Part shown: piece by piece, positions 53,783 to 61,550 of the stretch
Position numbering within the stretch: position 1 is the stretch's first letter
Layout: each line of letters starts with the position of its first letter
Assembly: GCF_030227115.1 (NCBI RefSeq)
Contig: NZ_JASSUA010000001.1
Span: forward strand, 310,001-374,000
Source of the DNA: Marinobacter sp. SS13-12
GTDB taxonomy: Bacteria; Pseudomonadota; Gammaproteobacteria; Pseudomonadales; Oleiphilaceae
Reading direction: 5' to 3'
Length of the DNA stretch: 64,000 bases
The notes under the pieces: generated by a model
The model's database searches: none
Seen by the model: the letters and a program-made list of their open reading frames with translations, nothing else
What the model was told of the DNA's origin: nothing
Made by a program: the position numbers and the translations under genes

Positions 53783-55204
53783 TTGACCACAAAAACCGAG
53801 ACTCCGCCCTCAAGGATGAATTCCACCCAGGCATGGGTCACCTATCTGAGCAAGGTTGAGCTGCCGGTGCTGGCGAACACGCTCCGCAGGATCGACGAGC
53901 TCACCGATAGCAGCAACAGTACTGTCAATGAACTGGCCAACGTCATTCTCAATGACGCCCAGCTCACATCCCAGGTTCTGCGACTTTCCAACACGGTGTT
54001 TTACAACCAGACCCGCACTCAGGTCAGCACCGTCAGCCGGGCCATCACCCTGATCGGTTTTGACGCGGTGAAGTCCATGGCCATTTCATCACTGATCGTG
54101 GATTCCCTGCTCGCACGCAACGACCGGCCCCACCTGCTTCGCTGCCTGGCCCGCGCCATTCACGCCGCCGTTCAGGCCCGCTGCCTGCTGCCAAAGCGTA
54201 ACGAACATGCACTCGAAGAGGTTTTCATCGGGGCGCTGCTGATGAACATTGGCGAGCTGGCCTTCTGGTCCTGTGAGACCGAGCAGGCCGCTGAGCTGGA
54301 AGCAAAACTGCGCGCAGATGAACCACCGGTGGAAGCGCAGAAAGCGGTGCTTCACACCACCTTTTCCGAGATCACCCGGGGCCTGGTTGACGCCTGGTCA
54401 CTGGGGCCGTTCATCAAGGAAGTGGTCGCACCGGGGCAGCCCAATTCAAAGGCAGCCAGCCTGGTCCGTCACTCCGTTGAGATGGCGAAGCTGTCCGAAA
54501 ACGGATGGCGCGGCAAGGAAATGGAAGCCGTGATGGAAGCGCTGGGCAAGGACATCGGAGAAAACCCCGCCGCGGTCCGGGATCAGCTCAAGGTCAATGC
54601 CGGCGAAGCGGCCCGGGTGGCGGTTTCACTGGGCATTCCTCAGGTGACCGCGCTGATGCCCGGCAGCCAGTCGGATACCGGCAAGGAAGCCGCGCAAGCA
54701 CCAGAGGTGGACCCTGTTCTGCAGCTGCAGATTCTCCGGGACCTAACCCACAGCCTGACCGACAAACCGGATATCAACGAAGTGTGTCAACTGGTCATCG
54801 AAGGTATACACCGGGCCGTGGGGATGCAACGGGTGGTGCTGTTGATGAGTGACCGCAGCGGACTGGAACTGATTCCCCGAAAACTGGGGGGCAAGGGTAC
54901 CGAGAGCTGGAAAGACAGTTTCACCGTCCGCAAGGACGGAACCGGTCCGCTGGGCGCTTTGCTGCCCCATGCCAGCTGTTACGTCTATCAGCCCAAGTCA
55001 GGGACAGAAACCGTCCCCTATGACCGCTGGCTGGGCAATGTGCCGGCACTGGTCGGCCCCCTTAAGGCCAAAGGCCGGCTTGTGGGCCTGTTCTATGCCG
55101 ACAATGCAGCCGCCGACTACGTGCCTTCTGACGACCAGCTGACGGCGTTCGGCCACTTTGTCCAGAACGCCCAGCTGTGCATTACGCTGCTGTCGAGTAA
55201 CTGA
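53783..55204 (+). CDS. HDOD-GAF domain signalling protein
   Basis: 473 aa with a TTG start at 53783; ATG 53816 (MNSTQAWVTYL) is a reasonable alternative giving 462 aa. An HDOD domain (about 20-220) shows LPVLANTLRRI, LANVILNDAQLTSQVLRLSN and ISRAITLIGFDAVKSMA-like VSRAITLIGFD. A middle helical linker follows, then a GAF-like domain (about 320-470, ending GLFYADNAAADYVPS). HDOD proteins are non-catalytic relatives of HD domains that scaffold signalling. Here it is a single gene after a gap of 173 bp, convergent with the anti-sigma gene. Confidence 0.88.
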   Translation: MTTKTETPPSRMNSTQAWVTYLSKVELPVLANTLRRIDELTDSSNSTVNELANVILNDAQLTSQVLRLSNTVFYNQTRTQVSTVSRAITLIGFDAVKSMAISSLIVDSLLARNDRPHLLRCLARAIHAAVQARCLLPKRNEHALEEVFIGALLMNIGELAFWSCETEQAAELEAKLRADEPPVEAQKAVLHTTFSEITRGLVDAWSLGPFIKEVVAPGQPNSKAASLVRHSVEMAKLSENGWRGKEMEAVMEALGKDIGENPAAVRDQLKVNAGEAARVAVSLGIPQVTALMPGSQSDTGKEAAQAPEVDPVLQLQILRDLTHSLTDKPDINEVCQLVIEGIHRAVGMQRVVLLMSDRSGLELIPRKLGGKGTESWKDSFTVRKDGTGPLGALLPHASCYVYQPKSGTETVPYDRWLGNVPALVGPLKAKGRLVGLFYADNAAADYVPSDDQLTAFGHFVQNAQLCITLLSSN

Positions 55205-55219
55205 CCCGCTATCGGCAGA

Positions 55220-55927
55220 TCAGAGCTCATACAACTTGGCTACGTGCAGGATCGGACCAGTGGGTGTGCCCGTTGGCGACCCACCCAGGGGCTCCAGACT
55301 GATGGCCAGGGTCCGGCTGCTGCTGAGCAGTTCCCGGGTCTCGTCGTCGAGAGTAACCTGGTAGGTATCACCCACTGGCATTACCCCCAACGATACTGGC
55401 TGTCCGTCTTCGGGCACTATCCACAATTCGTAATCCTTGCCCTGCTCAGCGGCGGTGGCGGCAACGGGGCGCAGTTTCAGCCGACGTTCGAGAGCAGACT
55501 CGCTCACCAGCCATAACGGGGCGTCAAGCTCCGCCTGCACAATGGCGCCAGACAGCCGTTGATCATCACGGGGCGTCGGCTGCTGCAGCAGGATAACCGC
55601 CAGCACCAGTGCCGCCGCCGTTGCCACCAGGCTCCAGCCGGGCCATATCCAGCGGCCAGCACCGTCGTTGGCCGCAGTCACCGGCTTCGTGTCCCCGCTT
55701 TGCGGCCATAGCCGCCGCTCAATACCCGACCATACCGAGGCTGGAGGTGATTCTTCCTCTATCCGCGCCCCCAGGTGCCCCAGTTTTTCTTCCCAGAACC
55801 AGACCTCCTGACGGACCCGGACCGACTCCATCATCCAGCGCTCAAACCTGCGGCGAGCGTGACCCCGGAGGGAGCCCAGAACATATTCTGCGGCCAATGC
55901 TTCAATTCTTTCCGGTGTCTTTTTCAT
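55220..55927 (-). CDS. Anti-sigma factor, RskA-type
   Basis: 235 aa from ATG 55927, which overlaps the sigma-factor stop in ATGA; an upstream ATG (55939) is less likely. The N-terminal anti-sigma domain (EALAAEYVLGSLRGHARRRFE) binds the ECF factor, one helix (WSLVATAAALVLAVILL, about residue 105) spans the membrane, and the C-terminal RskA-like periplasmic domain ends with EPLGGSPTGTPTGPILHVAKLYEL-type residues (quoted positions about 212-235 only). No HxxxCxxC zinc motif is seen. It holds the adjacent sigma factor at the membrane until a signal arrives. Confidence 0.9.
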   Translation of the reverse strand: MKKTPERIEALAAEYVLGSLRGHARRRFERWMMESVRVRQEVWFWEEKLGHLGARIEEESPPASVWSGIERRLWPQSGDTKPVTAANDGAGRWIWPGWSLVATAAALVLAVILLQQPTPRDDQRLSGAIVQAELDAPLWLVSESALERRLKLRPVAATAAEQGKDYELWIVPEDGQPVSLGVMPVGDTYQVTLDDETRELLSSSRTLAISLEPLGGSPTGTPTGPILHVAKLYEL

Positions 55928-56481
55928 CGCTCCAGGCACCTCTTCAGAGCCATCAGCCCGCGTCTGATCCAGCTTTTGACGGTTCCAACAGGAGAGCTCA
56001 ACGCCTCTGACAGCTCATCGTGGGTAAAGCCCCGGTAATACGACAGCAGAATGCTGTCCCGCTGTGACTCGGACAATTCCTCAAGGCAGCCGGTAAGCTC
56101 CGCTGCGCCGGCACTGCGAAGTGAGACATCCAGTGGCCCTTCCCGCCCGTCTTCCATATGGTCCAGGTGGCTATCGCCGGATGTCTGCTTCGCCTTACGG
56201 GACCTCATCAGGTCCAGAGTGCGGTAACGGGCAATGGTCAGCATCCAGCTCAGGGGTGCGCCACGCTCGTTGTGATACTCACCGGCATGGTGCCAGATCT
56301 GCACAAAGGCATCCTGTACCGCCTCTTCGGCGAGATCCCGCTGGCTGGCCAGCTTCAGGCAAAGCCCGAACATCCTGCCAGAGACTTTGTCATACAGTCG
56401 CTGGAACGCCTGCCGGTCCTCACGGGCAACTGCGATTAGCAGCCCCATGAGTTCGTCCTGCTCTACATCAATGGCCATCAT
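55924..56481 (-). CDS. ECF RNA polymerase sigma factor
   Basis: 185 aa. Region 2 shows AFQRLYDKVSGRMFGL and DAFVQIWHHAGEY with RGAPLSWMLTIARYRTLDLMR; region 4 ends LSYYRGFTHDELSEALSSP and VGTVKSWIRRGLMALK, a helix-turn-helix for -35 recognition. It belongs to the ECF group paired with RskA-type anti-sigma factors. It is translationally coupled to that anti-sigma gene and divergent from the DUF4331 gene, which is its likely target together with its own promoter. Confidence 0.92.
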   Translation of the reverse strand: MMAIDVEQDELMGLLIAVAREDRQAFQRLYDKVSGRMFGLCLKLASQRDLAEEAVQDAFVQIWHHAGEYHNERGAPLSWMLTIARYRTLDLMRSRKAKQTSGDSHLDHMEDGREGPLDVSLRSAGAAELTGCLEELSESQRDSILLSYYRGFTHDELSEALSSPVGTVKSWIRRGLMALKRCLER

Positions 56482-56650
56482 CTGCGAATTCCCACCTGTT
56501 TTTATGGTTTATATCAGCAGTACGTCGGGTATCGCCTTAAAGATGCACACCGGATACATCCCCGTGAACATTTTTTATGATCACTGCATCTTTCTCCATT
56601 CCGGATCCGTTCCCTCCTCTGCAACATCCAAAACAGAAGAGGAAAACGGA

Positions 56651-58120
56651 ATGAACACACTGTTTAAACGCTCCGGCCTCGCACTTGCGGTAGCCGGACT
56701 TTGTCTTACCACCGGCCTGACACAGGCTTCCAGCCACCGTGAAGCACCTTTTATCACAGAAGTGCCCAAAGTCGACGGTACCGATTTCTACATGTTCCGC
56801 AGTTACGAGACCGGACGTGAGGACTTCGTCACCCTTATCGCCAACTACCTGCCGTTACAGGACGCTTACGGCGGCCCCAATTACTTCGATCTGGACGAGG
56901 ATGCCGTTTACGAAATCCACATTGATAACAGCGGTAACGCGCAGGAAGACCTCACCTTTCGTTTCCAGTTCTCCGACATACTGAACGACATCCAGCTGGC
57001 GGTCGGGCCTGACGGCCAGCAGAAAATGGTTTCGGTGCCCCTCAAGAACATCGGTGATGCCAGCAATGGCGATAATGTTCAGTTCAGCCAGGAATACACC
57101 GTATCGGTGATCCGTGGTGACCGCCGTACCGGCACGGTGCAGACCGCCACCAATGCCAGCACCGGCACGGAGACCTTTGCCAGACCGCTGGACAACATTG
57201 GAGGCAAGTCCTTTGCGGACTACGAAGGCTATGCCAATGGGCATATCTTTGACATCGCCATACCCGGCTGTGGCACCAACGGCCAGGTGTTTGTGGGACA
57301 ACGCAAGGAAGCTTTCGCCGTCAACCTCGGCGAGATTTTCGATCTGGTAAACACCAACCCCCTCGGCCCCCGCAACGGCGAAGGCGCGGGCGACCTTGCC
57401 GACAAGAACGTGACCTCATTTGCGCTGGAAGTGCCCACCGATTGCCTGACAGGCACTGCAGCAACGGCGTCCGGCGACCCGGTAATTGGTGGATGGACTA
57501 CCGCCAGCGTGCGTCAGGCCCGGGTAATCAACCCGGCACCGACGGCAAACGACAAGGGTGCTACCGTAGAGGGCGGCGCCTGGACCCAGGTATCCAGACT
57601 GGGTATGCCGCTGGTCAACGAGGTGGTCATCGGTCTGAAAGACAAGGACGGGTTCAACGCCAGCGAACCCAAGGATGACGGCCAGTTTGCCACCTATGTC
57701 ACCCACCCCACACTGCCGGAGCTGCTGGAGATACTGTTCGGTGTAACCGCACCCAATAATTTCCCGCGCAATGACCTTGTCACCGCGTTCCTCACCGGTG
57801 TGCCGGACCTTAACGGGCCTGATGGCGTCACAGCGTCGGAAATGTTGCGCCTGAACCCGGCCATTGCAACCACCGCAGCGGCCAGCCAGAACGATCTGGG
57901 CGTGCTTGGTGGTGACAATGCCGGCTTCCCCAATGGCCGTCGCCCGGTGGATGACACCGTAGACATCTCGCTGCGTGTCGCCATGGGCGTATTGGCGGAC
58001 CCCGCCGACGCACCGGATGGTGATCTTGAGTACACAGACGGCGTCCAGCTGGACCCGACCGAACTCAGGGAAACCTTCCCGTACCTGGCCACCCCGATCG
58101 CGGGCTCACCCAACAGCTAA
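56651..58120 (+). CDS. Secreted DUF4331-family protein
   Basis: 489 aa from ATG 56651 (NTLFKRSGLALAVAGLCL); a longer upstream reading frame runs antisense to the sigma gene and is rejected. The signal peptide is cleaved near TQASS. The mature protein starts SHREAPFITEVPKVDGTDFYMF, quoted as residues 26-47, the DUF4331 hallmark. It also has NYLPLQDAYGGPNYF, VPLKNIGDAS and LRMNRDLVTAFLTGVPDLN-like NDLVTAFLTGVPDLNGPD. The family is exported and of unknown role. With the divergent ECF pair and three downstream genes it forms a probable module. Confidence 0.93.
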   Translation: MNTLFKRSGLALAVAGLCLTTGLTQASSHREAPFITEVPKVDGTDFYMFRSYETGREDFVTLIANYLPLQDAYGGPNYFDLDEDAVYEIHIDNSGNAQEDLTFRFQFSDILNDIQLAVGPDGQQKMVSVPLKNIGDASNGDNVQFSQEYTVSVIRGDRRTGTVQTATNASTGTETFARPLDNIGGKSFADYEGYANGHIFDIAIPGCGTNGQVFVGQRKEAFAVNLGEIFDLVNTNPLGPRNGEGAGDLADKNVTSFALEVPTDCLTGTAATASGDPVIGGWTTASVRQARVINPAPTANDKGATVEGGAWTQVSRLGMPLVNEVVIGLKDKDGFNASEPKDDGQFATYVTHPTLPELLEILFGVTAPNNFPRNDLVTAFLTGVPDLNGPDGVTASEMLRLNPAIATTAAASQNDLGVLGGDNAGFPNGRRPVDDTVDISLRVAMGVLADPADAPDGDLEYTDGVQLDPTELRETFPYLATPIAGSPNS

Positions 58121-58129
58121 CAGGAGGCC

Positions 58130-58375
58130 ATGATGGGATTTTTTCAGAAAACGTCATGCCTGGTTATTGTTGCTGCGTCGCTGGCTGGTTGCTTTAACGG
58201 CTCCAGCAGCGACCGGTCACCAAGGCCGGATCCGTCTGTTGATTTCACGGCTTTCGTGAAAACACAGATCGAAAACACCGATAACACTCGCGAAGCGGTC
58301 CAGATCAACAAACAGGAGTTCAGCTTCAATGACCAGAATAATGAACAGGCCTTCGACGATCTGTTCATGCAATAA
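58130..58375 (+). CDS. Small lipoprotein downstream of DUF4331
   Basis: 81 aa. A lipoprotein signal peptide ends with the lipobox LAGC (Cys at residue 21), followed by a Ser-rich linker and an acidic Asn/Gln-rich tail (FSFNDQNNEQAFDDLFMQ). No known family. It lies nine bases after the DUF4331 stop with an AGGAGG site (58121-58126), so it is co-translated with it. It probably anchors at the outer membrane and may pair with the DUF4331 protein. Confidence 0.85.
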   Translation: MMGFFQKTSCLVIVAASLAGCFNGSSSDRSPRPDPSVDFTAFVKTQIENTDNTREAVQINKQEFSFNDQNNEQAFDDLFMQ

Positions 58376-59594
58376 GACCCGACGCCGGCTCTCAGTACAT
58401 CTGAAGCCGGCGAGCACATTCCCTGCCCGGCCGGGCAGGGCTTTTTGTGTTGGGCTGTTGTTCACGGGGTTGATAGGGCTGATAGGGCTGATAGGGCTGA
58501 CTGGTTTCAGCACCAGTGCAACCGCCGCGCCGGGCCCCATTGAGACAGATTTCGACAATACCGACATTCTCGTTGAGTTGCCGGAGCCGGCACTGACCGC
58601 TCCGACAACACCGGATTCAGCGGAACAGCTGGCAGACCTTGTTCGCCGCCAGATTGACCGGGCCAGAAGCAGTGGTGATCCACGTTTCCTCGGCTATGCC
58701 GAAGGCGCACTGCAGCAGTGGCAGGGAAAGATGACTGACCGGTTACTGGTACTTAGAGCCACCCTGGCGCAAAGCCTACACCGTTTTGACAGCGCCAGGA
58801 ACGATCTCGACACCGTCCTCTCCGGAGCCGGCAACCCACAACAAAAGACTCAGGCAATGCTGTTGCTTGCCAACCTGGAAACCGTGCAGGGAAACTACAC
58901 GGTCGCCCGAACGCATTGTAAGCACTTACAGCAACGCTACCCCGGATTGATTGCCGCTAGCTGCCTCGCTCAGGTGGATGCCCGCACAGGCAGCCCCCGG
59001 AAAGCCTATCAGGCCCTCCAGCAACACGCCGCCGCTGCAAGATCCGACACCACCAGCCAATTGTGGGCAGAGGGAACTCTGGGCGATATTGCGGCGCAAC
59101 TGGGCATGCCCGAGGCGGCTGACCACTGGCAGGCAGTGCTCAGCGTCAGCCCCGACGACCTTTACACCCGTACCCAGTTAGCGGACTGGCATCTTGGCCA
59201 CAATCAGACCGAAAGAACTCTGGCCCTGACGGAAGGCTACGAAGACGTGGACGCCCTTGCAGTTATCAGGGCAATCGCCATGGCCCGTTCGGGACACCCG
59301 GCTGCCGGGGCACTGGCACAGCGTCTCAGGGAGCGTTTCGCGGAAGCCCGGTGGCGCGGCAACCTTCTTCACCAGCGGGATATGGCCCGCTTCCAGCTTG
59401 ATATCGAGAAAGATGCCGAAACAGCACTGTCGTTTGCGCAAAGCAACTGGCGTGAACAGCGTGAGCCCCCCGATACCCGCCTGCTGCTCCGCGCCGCACA
59501 CGCAGCGGGTGATGACCAGCCAGCACAGCAGGTCAGGTTGTGGCTGCAGGAACACGCTCAAACCGATGCCCGTTACCCGGAGTCTGGATCATGA
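58329..59594 (+). CDS. Exported TPR-like protein with an uncertain start
   Basis: Up to 421 aa. The mature part (from about APGPIETDFDN) is helical, with degenerate tetratricopeptide-type repeats, e.g. AQSLHRFDSARNDLDTVL and LLLANLETVQGNYTVARTHC. A hydrophobic segment TGLIGLIGLIGLTGF ending SATAA is a signal peptide core. The start is unclear. ATG 58329 (with AGGAG ten bases upstream) gives a long basic leader overlapping the lipoprotein gene and reading through a terminator-like hairpin; TTG 58458 is the downstream option but lacks a basic leader. The stop overlaps the HupE-like gene by four bases. The role is likely scaffold in the DUF4331 module. Confidence 0.75.
   Translation: MTRIMNRPSTICSCNKTRRRLSVHLKPASTFPARPGRAFCVGLLFTGLIGLIGLIGLTGFSTSATAAPGPIETDFDNTDILVELPEPALTAPTTPDSAEQLADLVRRQIDRARSSGDPRFLGYAEGALQQWQGKMTDRLLVLRATLAQSLHRFDSARNDLDTVLSGAGNPQQKTQAMLLLANLETVQGNYTVARTHCKHLQQRYPGLIAASCLAQVDARTGSPRKAYQALQQHAAAARSDTTSQLWAEGTLGDIAAQLGMPEAADHWQAVLSVSPDDLYTRTQLADWHLGHNQTERTLALTEGYEDVDALAVIRAIAMARSGHPAAGALAQRLRERFAEARWRGNLLHQRDMARFQLDIEKDAETALSFAQSNWREQREPPDTRLLLRAAHAAGDDQPAQQVRLWLQEHAQTDARYPESGS
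58383..58412 (+). other. Stem-loop after the lipoprotein gene
   Basis: CGCCGGCT (58383-58390) pairs with AGCCGGCG (58405-58412). It sits just after the lipoprotein stop and just before the stronger hairpin at 58421. No T run follows. Confidence 0.6.
58421..58446 (+). terminator. Terminator-like palindrome inside the TPR-like reading frame
   Basis: CCCTGCCCGG CCGGGCAGGG (58421-58440) is a perfect palindrome followed by CTTTTTG. By structure it is an intrinsic terminator for the DUF4331-lipoprotein transcript, with read-through needed for the TPR-like and HupE-like genes. Confidence 0.7.
58467..58500 (+). repeat. 9-bp tandem repeat encoding Gly-Leu-Ile units
   Basis: GGGTTGATA, GGGCTGATA, GGGCTGATA and GGGCTGA(CT) follow each other with period nine. 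In the reading frame they encode GLI-GLI-GLI-GLT, the hydrophobic core of the signal peptide. Copy changes would lengthen or shorten the core without frameshift. Confidence 0.9.
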
Positions 59595-60715
59595 AACAAT
59601 CGGAGCACCTGGCAACATTTGCGCTTCTGACAGGTCTGCTATTGCTGCTGATTTCCAGTGCTGTGCGGGCCCATAAGGCCAGCGACAGCTTTATCTACGT
59701 GGATCAGGGCCAGTCCGAAATCCGTATTGATGTGGCGTTGCGGGACCTGGCGCTGGTGTTGCCACTGGACCGAAACGGGGACCAGAAACTCAGCGGTTCC
59801 GAACTACGGGCCAGCCGCGACCGGATAACCCGATGGACAGAGCAGGGGATCACGCTCTCCAATGCCAGTGGCGACTGTCGGATGACAGGGCAGCAATGGG
59901 GTCTCTCCAGCCATAGCGACGGGCCCTATGCTGCCGGTCGCTACACCGTGAACTGCCCTGACGGCTCGGTACCCGATACCCTGGAATACCAGCTTTTGTT
60001 TGCCCAGGACCCCTTGCATCGTGGCCTGGTCAGCCTTGAATCCGGTGAATTCAGTACCCTGGGCGTATTGGCACCGGACAACCGCCGCTTTTCGCTGACG
60101 ACCGAAGGCGCGCCGGGCAGCCTGGCACTGTTCGGCACTTTTGTGTACCAGGGCATCGTCCACCTGTTGATCGGCCTTGACCACATCCTGTTCCTGCTGG
60201 TGCTGATGCTGCCGGCCACACTGGGCAAGCCGAACGGCACCGAGCGGGCCGGGTTGAAACCGCGGCTCCGGGAACTGATCGGTATCGTCACCGCCTTTAC
60301 CGTTGCCCACTCCATTACCCTGGTGCTGGCGGTGCTTGAGATCGTGCGCCTGCCGATTGCCTGGGTAGAGACCGTCATTGCGCTATCCATTGCAGTAGCG
60401 GCGATTAACGTGATGTGGCCAGTCCTGGGCAAAAAGACCTGGAAGCTGGCGTTCGGGTTCGGGCTGATACACGGTTTCGGCTTTGCCAGCGTGTTGGGAG
60501 ACCTCACCAGCGGCATATCGCAGACTGTCCTGGCCCTTGCCGGATTCAACATCGGTGTGGAGCTCGGGCAACTGGCGCTGCTGATTCTTCTGTTCCCGCT
60601 GTTCTATCTGTGGGGGAAAACGAACCACTACGGCAAGGCCGCCGTACCGGTGATGCTGATTGCCGTTGGCGCCATCAGCCTGTATTGGGTTGCGCAGCGA
60701 GTAACTGCGATCTGA
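59591..60715 (+). CDS. HupE/UreJ-like membrane protein with a periplasmic domain
   Basis: 374 aa from ATG 59591, in ATGA overlap with the TPR-like gene. Signal/first hydrophobic segment (residues 8-30), then a periplasmic domain (about 30-190) containing a calcium-loop-like DRNGDQKLSGSEL (about 60-72), then about six to seven helices with HLLIGLDHILFLLVLMLPA, FTVAHSITLVLAVL and LIHGFGFASVLGDL, which carry the His residues of the HupE/UreJ_2 family. That family includes metal or small-molecule permeases; the substrate here is unknown. It is the last gene of the DUF4331 module. Confidence 0.88.
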   Translation: MKQSEHLATFALLTGLLLLLISSAVRAHKASDSFIYVDQGQSEIRIDVALRDLALVLPLDRNGDQKLSGSELRASRDRITRWTEQGITLSNASGDCRMTGQQWGLSSHSDGPYAAGRYTVNCPDGSVPDTLEYQLLFAQDPLHRGLVSLESGEFSTLGVLAPDNRRFSLTTEGAPGSLALFGTFVYQGIVHLLIGLDHILFLLVLMLPATLGKPNGTERAGLKPRLRELIGIVTAFTVAHSITLVLAVLEIVRLPIAWVETVIALSIAVAAINVMWPVLGKKTWKLAFGFGLIHGFGFASVLGDLTSGISQTVLALAGFNIGVELGQLALLILLFPLFYLWGKTNHYGKAAVPVMLIAVGAISLYWVAQRVTAI

Positions 60716-60723
60716 GGTTCAAG

Positions 60724-60751
60724 GCCCCGGTATCTTGCGATAGCCGGGGGC
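60724..60751. terminator. Stem-loop between convergent genes
   Basis: GCCCCGGTATC pairs with GATA(G)CCGGGG(G)C with two single-base bulges around a TTGC loop. It lies nine bases after the HupE-like stop and before the convergent acidic-protein gene. No clear T run, so efficiency is uncertain. Confidence 0.55.
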
Positions 60752-60768
60752 TGCAGTGGGCTACTTGA

Positions 60769-61401
60769 TCAGTGCAGGGCCCGGAGTTGGCGCGGATACA
60801 ATGCCGCACTGACTTCCGGTTCCTCCAGCAGATCCGCCAGTTCCATATCCACCTCGGTTTCCTGGCCTTCGTCAGGCAGGGGCTCGAACAGGGTGTTCAG
60901 CCATGAGGTCACAGAAGGCGCTTCATCACGACCATACTCCGTGGACAGGGCCTTTATGCGGCGGAACCCGATGATCCGCTGGTGCTTCGGATCACGGATC
61001 TGCTCAAAGCCACGCCAATAGATCCGGTCGCGGGTGTGCAGCTGGACAAACAGTGTGTCGATGGGCTCGGCCGGATCTTCGCCGCGCACCGGTTCATCGT
61101 CACTGTCTTCAGCAGCCAGGGATTCTTCAGACACTGTATCGGCCTTCGCCGGCTTTTTGTTGCGGATGGTGGTCCACGCCGGATAGAGCACGGCCACCGC
61201 ATCGGCTTCTACATGCTCGCGGGCGGCGCGGAGGATCAGTCCCCAGCGGGCCTTGTCGGCATCGGTTTCAAGAGAGTTAATGGGCAAGTCGTAGCTTTGT
61301 TCACTGGACAGGACAATGGCCATCATCGGGGCATCAAGCTCCCCCATGGCCTCGGCCTGTGCTACAGACACCAGTTCGTCGATTGCCATCGGTTGGTTCA
61401 T
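60769..61401 (-). CDS. Acidic cytosolic protein of unknown function
   Basis: 210 aa, not recognised. No signal peptide or membrane helix. The N-terminal half (1-90) has an alpha/beta pattern, DAVAVLYPAWTTIRNKK; the middle (95-125) is very acidic and probably disordered; RDRIYWRGFEQIRDPKHQRIIGFRRI (about 130-160) is basic-aromatic. The C-terminus is acidic again. It is a single gene convergent with the HupE-like gene and upstream-divided from the amidase by 150 bp. The composition matches neighbours, so it looks native. Confidence 0.8.
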   Translation of the reverse strand: MNQPMAIDELVSVAQAEAMGELDAPMMAIVLSSEQSYDLPINSLETDADKARWGLILRAAREHVEADAVAVLYPAWTTIRNKKPAKADTVSEESLAAEDSDDEPVRGEDPAEPIDTLFVQLHTRDRIYWRGFEQIRDPKHQRIIGFRRIKALSTEYGRDEAPSVTSWLNTLFEPLPDEGQETEVDMELADLLEEPEVSAALYPRQLRALH

Positions 61402-61550
61402 AATACGCTCGCCTCCTCGATGCCATCAGGGTCTATCAGAGAGAAAGGGTTCTCCCTGATTCACAGCATAGCCTGTTACTGCCACAAAGATAAACGTGGA
61501 TGCGGTGATCACGGATCACAATACGTCATTTATTGTTTCAGAACGTAGCA

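Noticed and set aside
58467..58500. Phase-variable frameshift repeat
   Set aside because: The unit is nine bases, so copy changes keep the frame.
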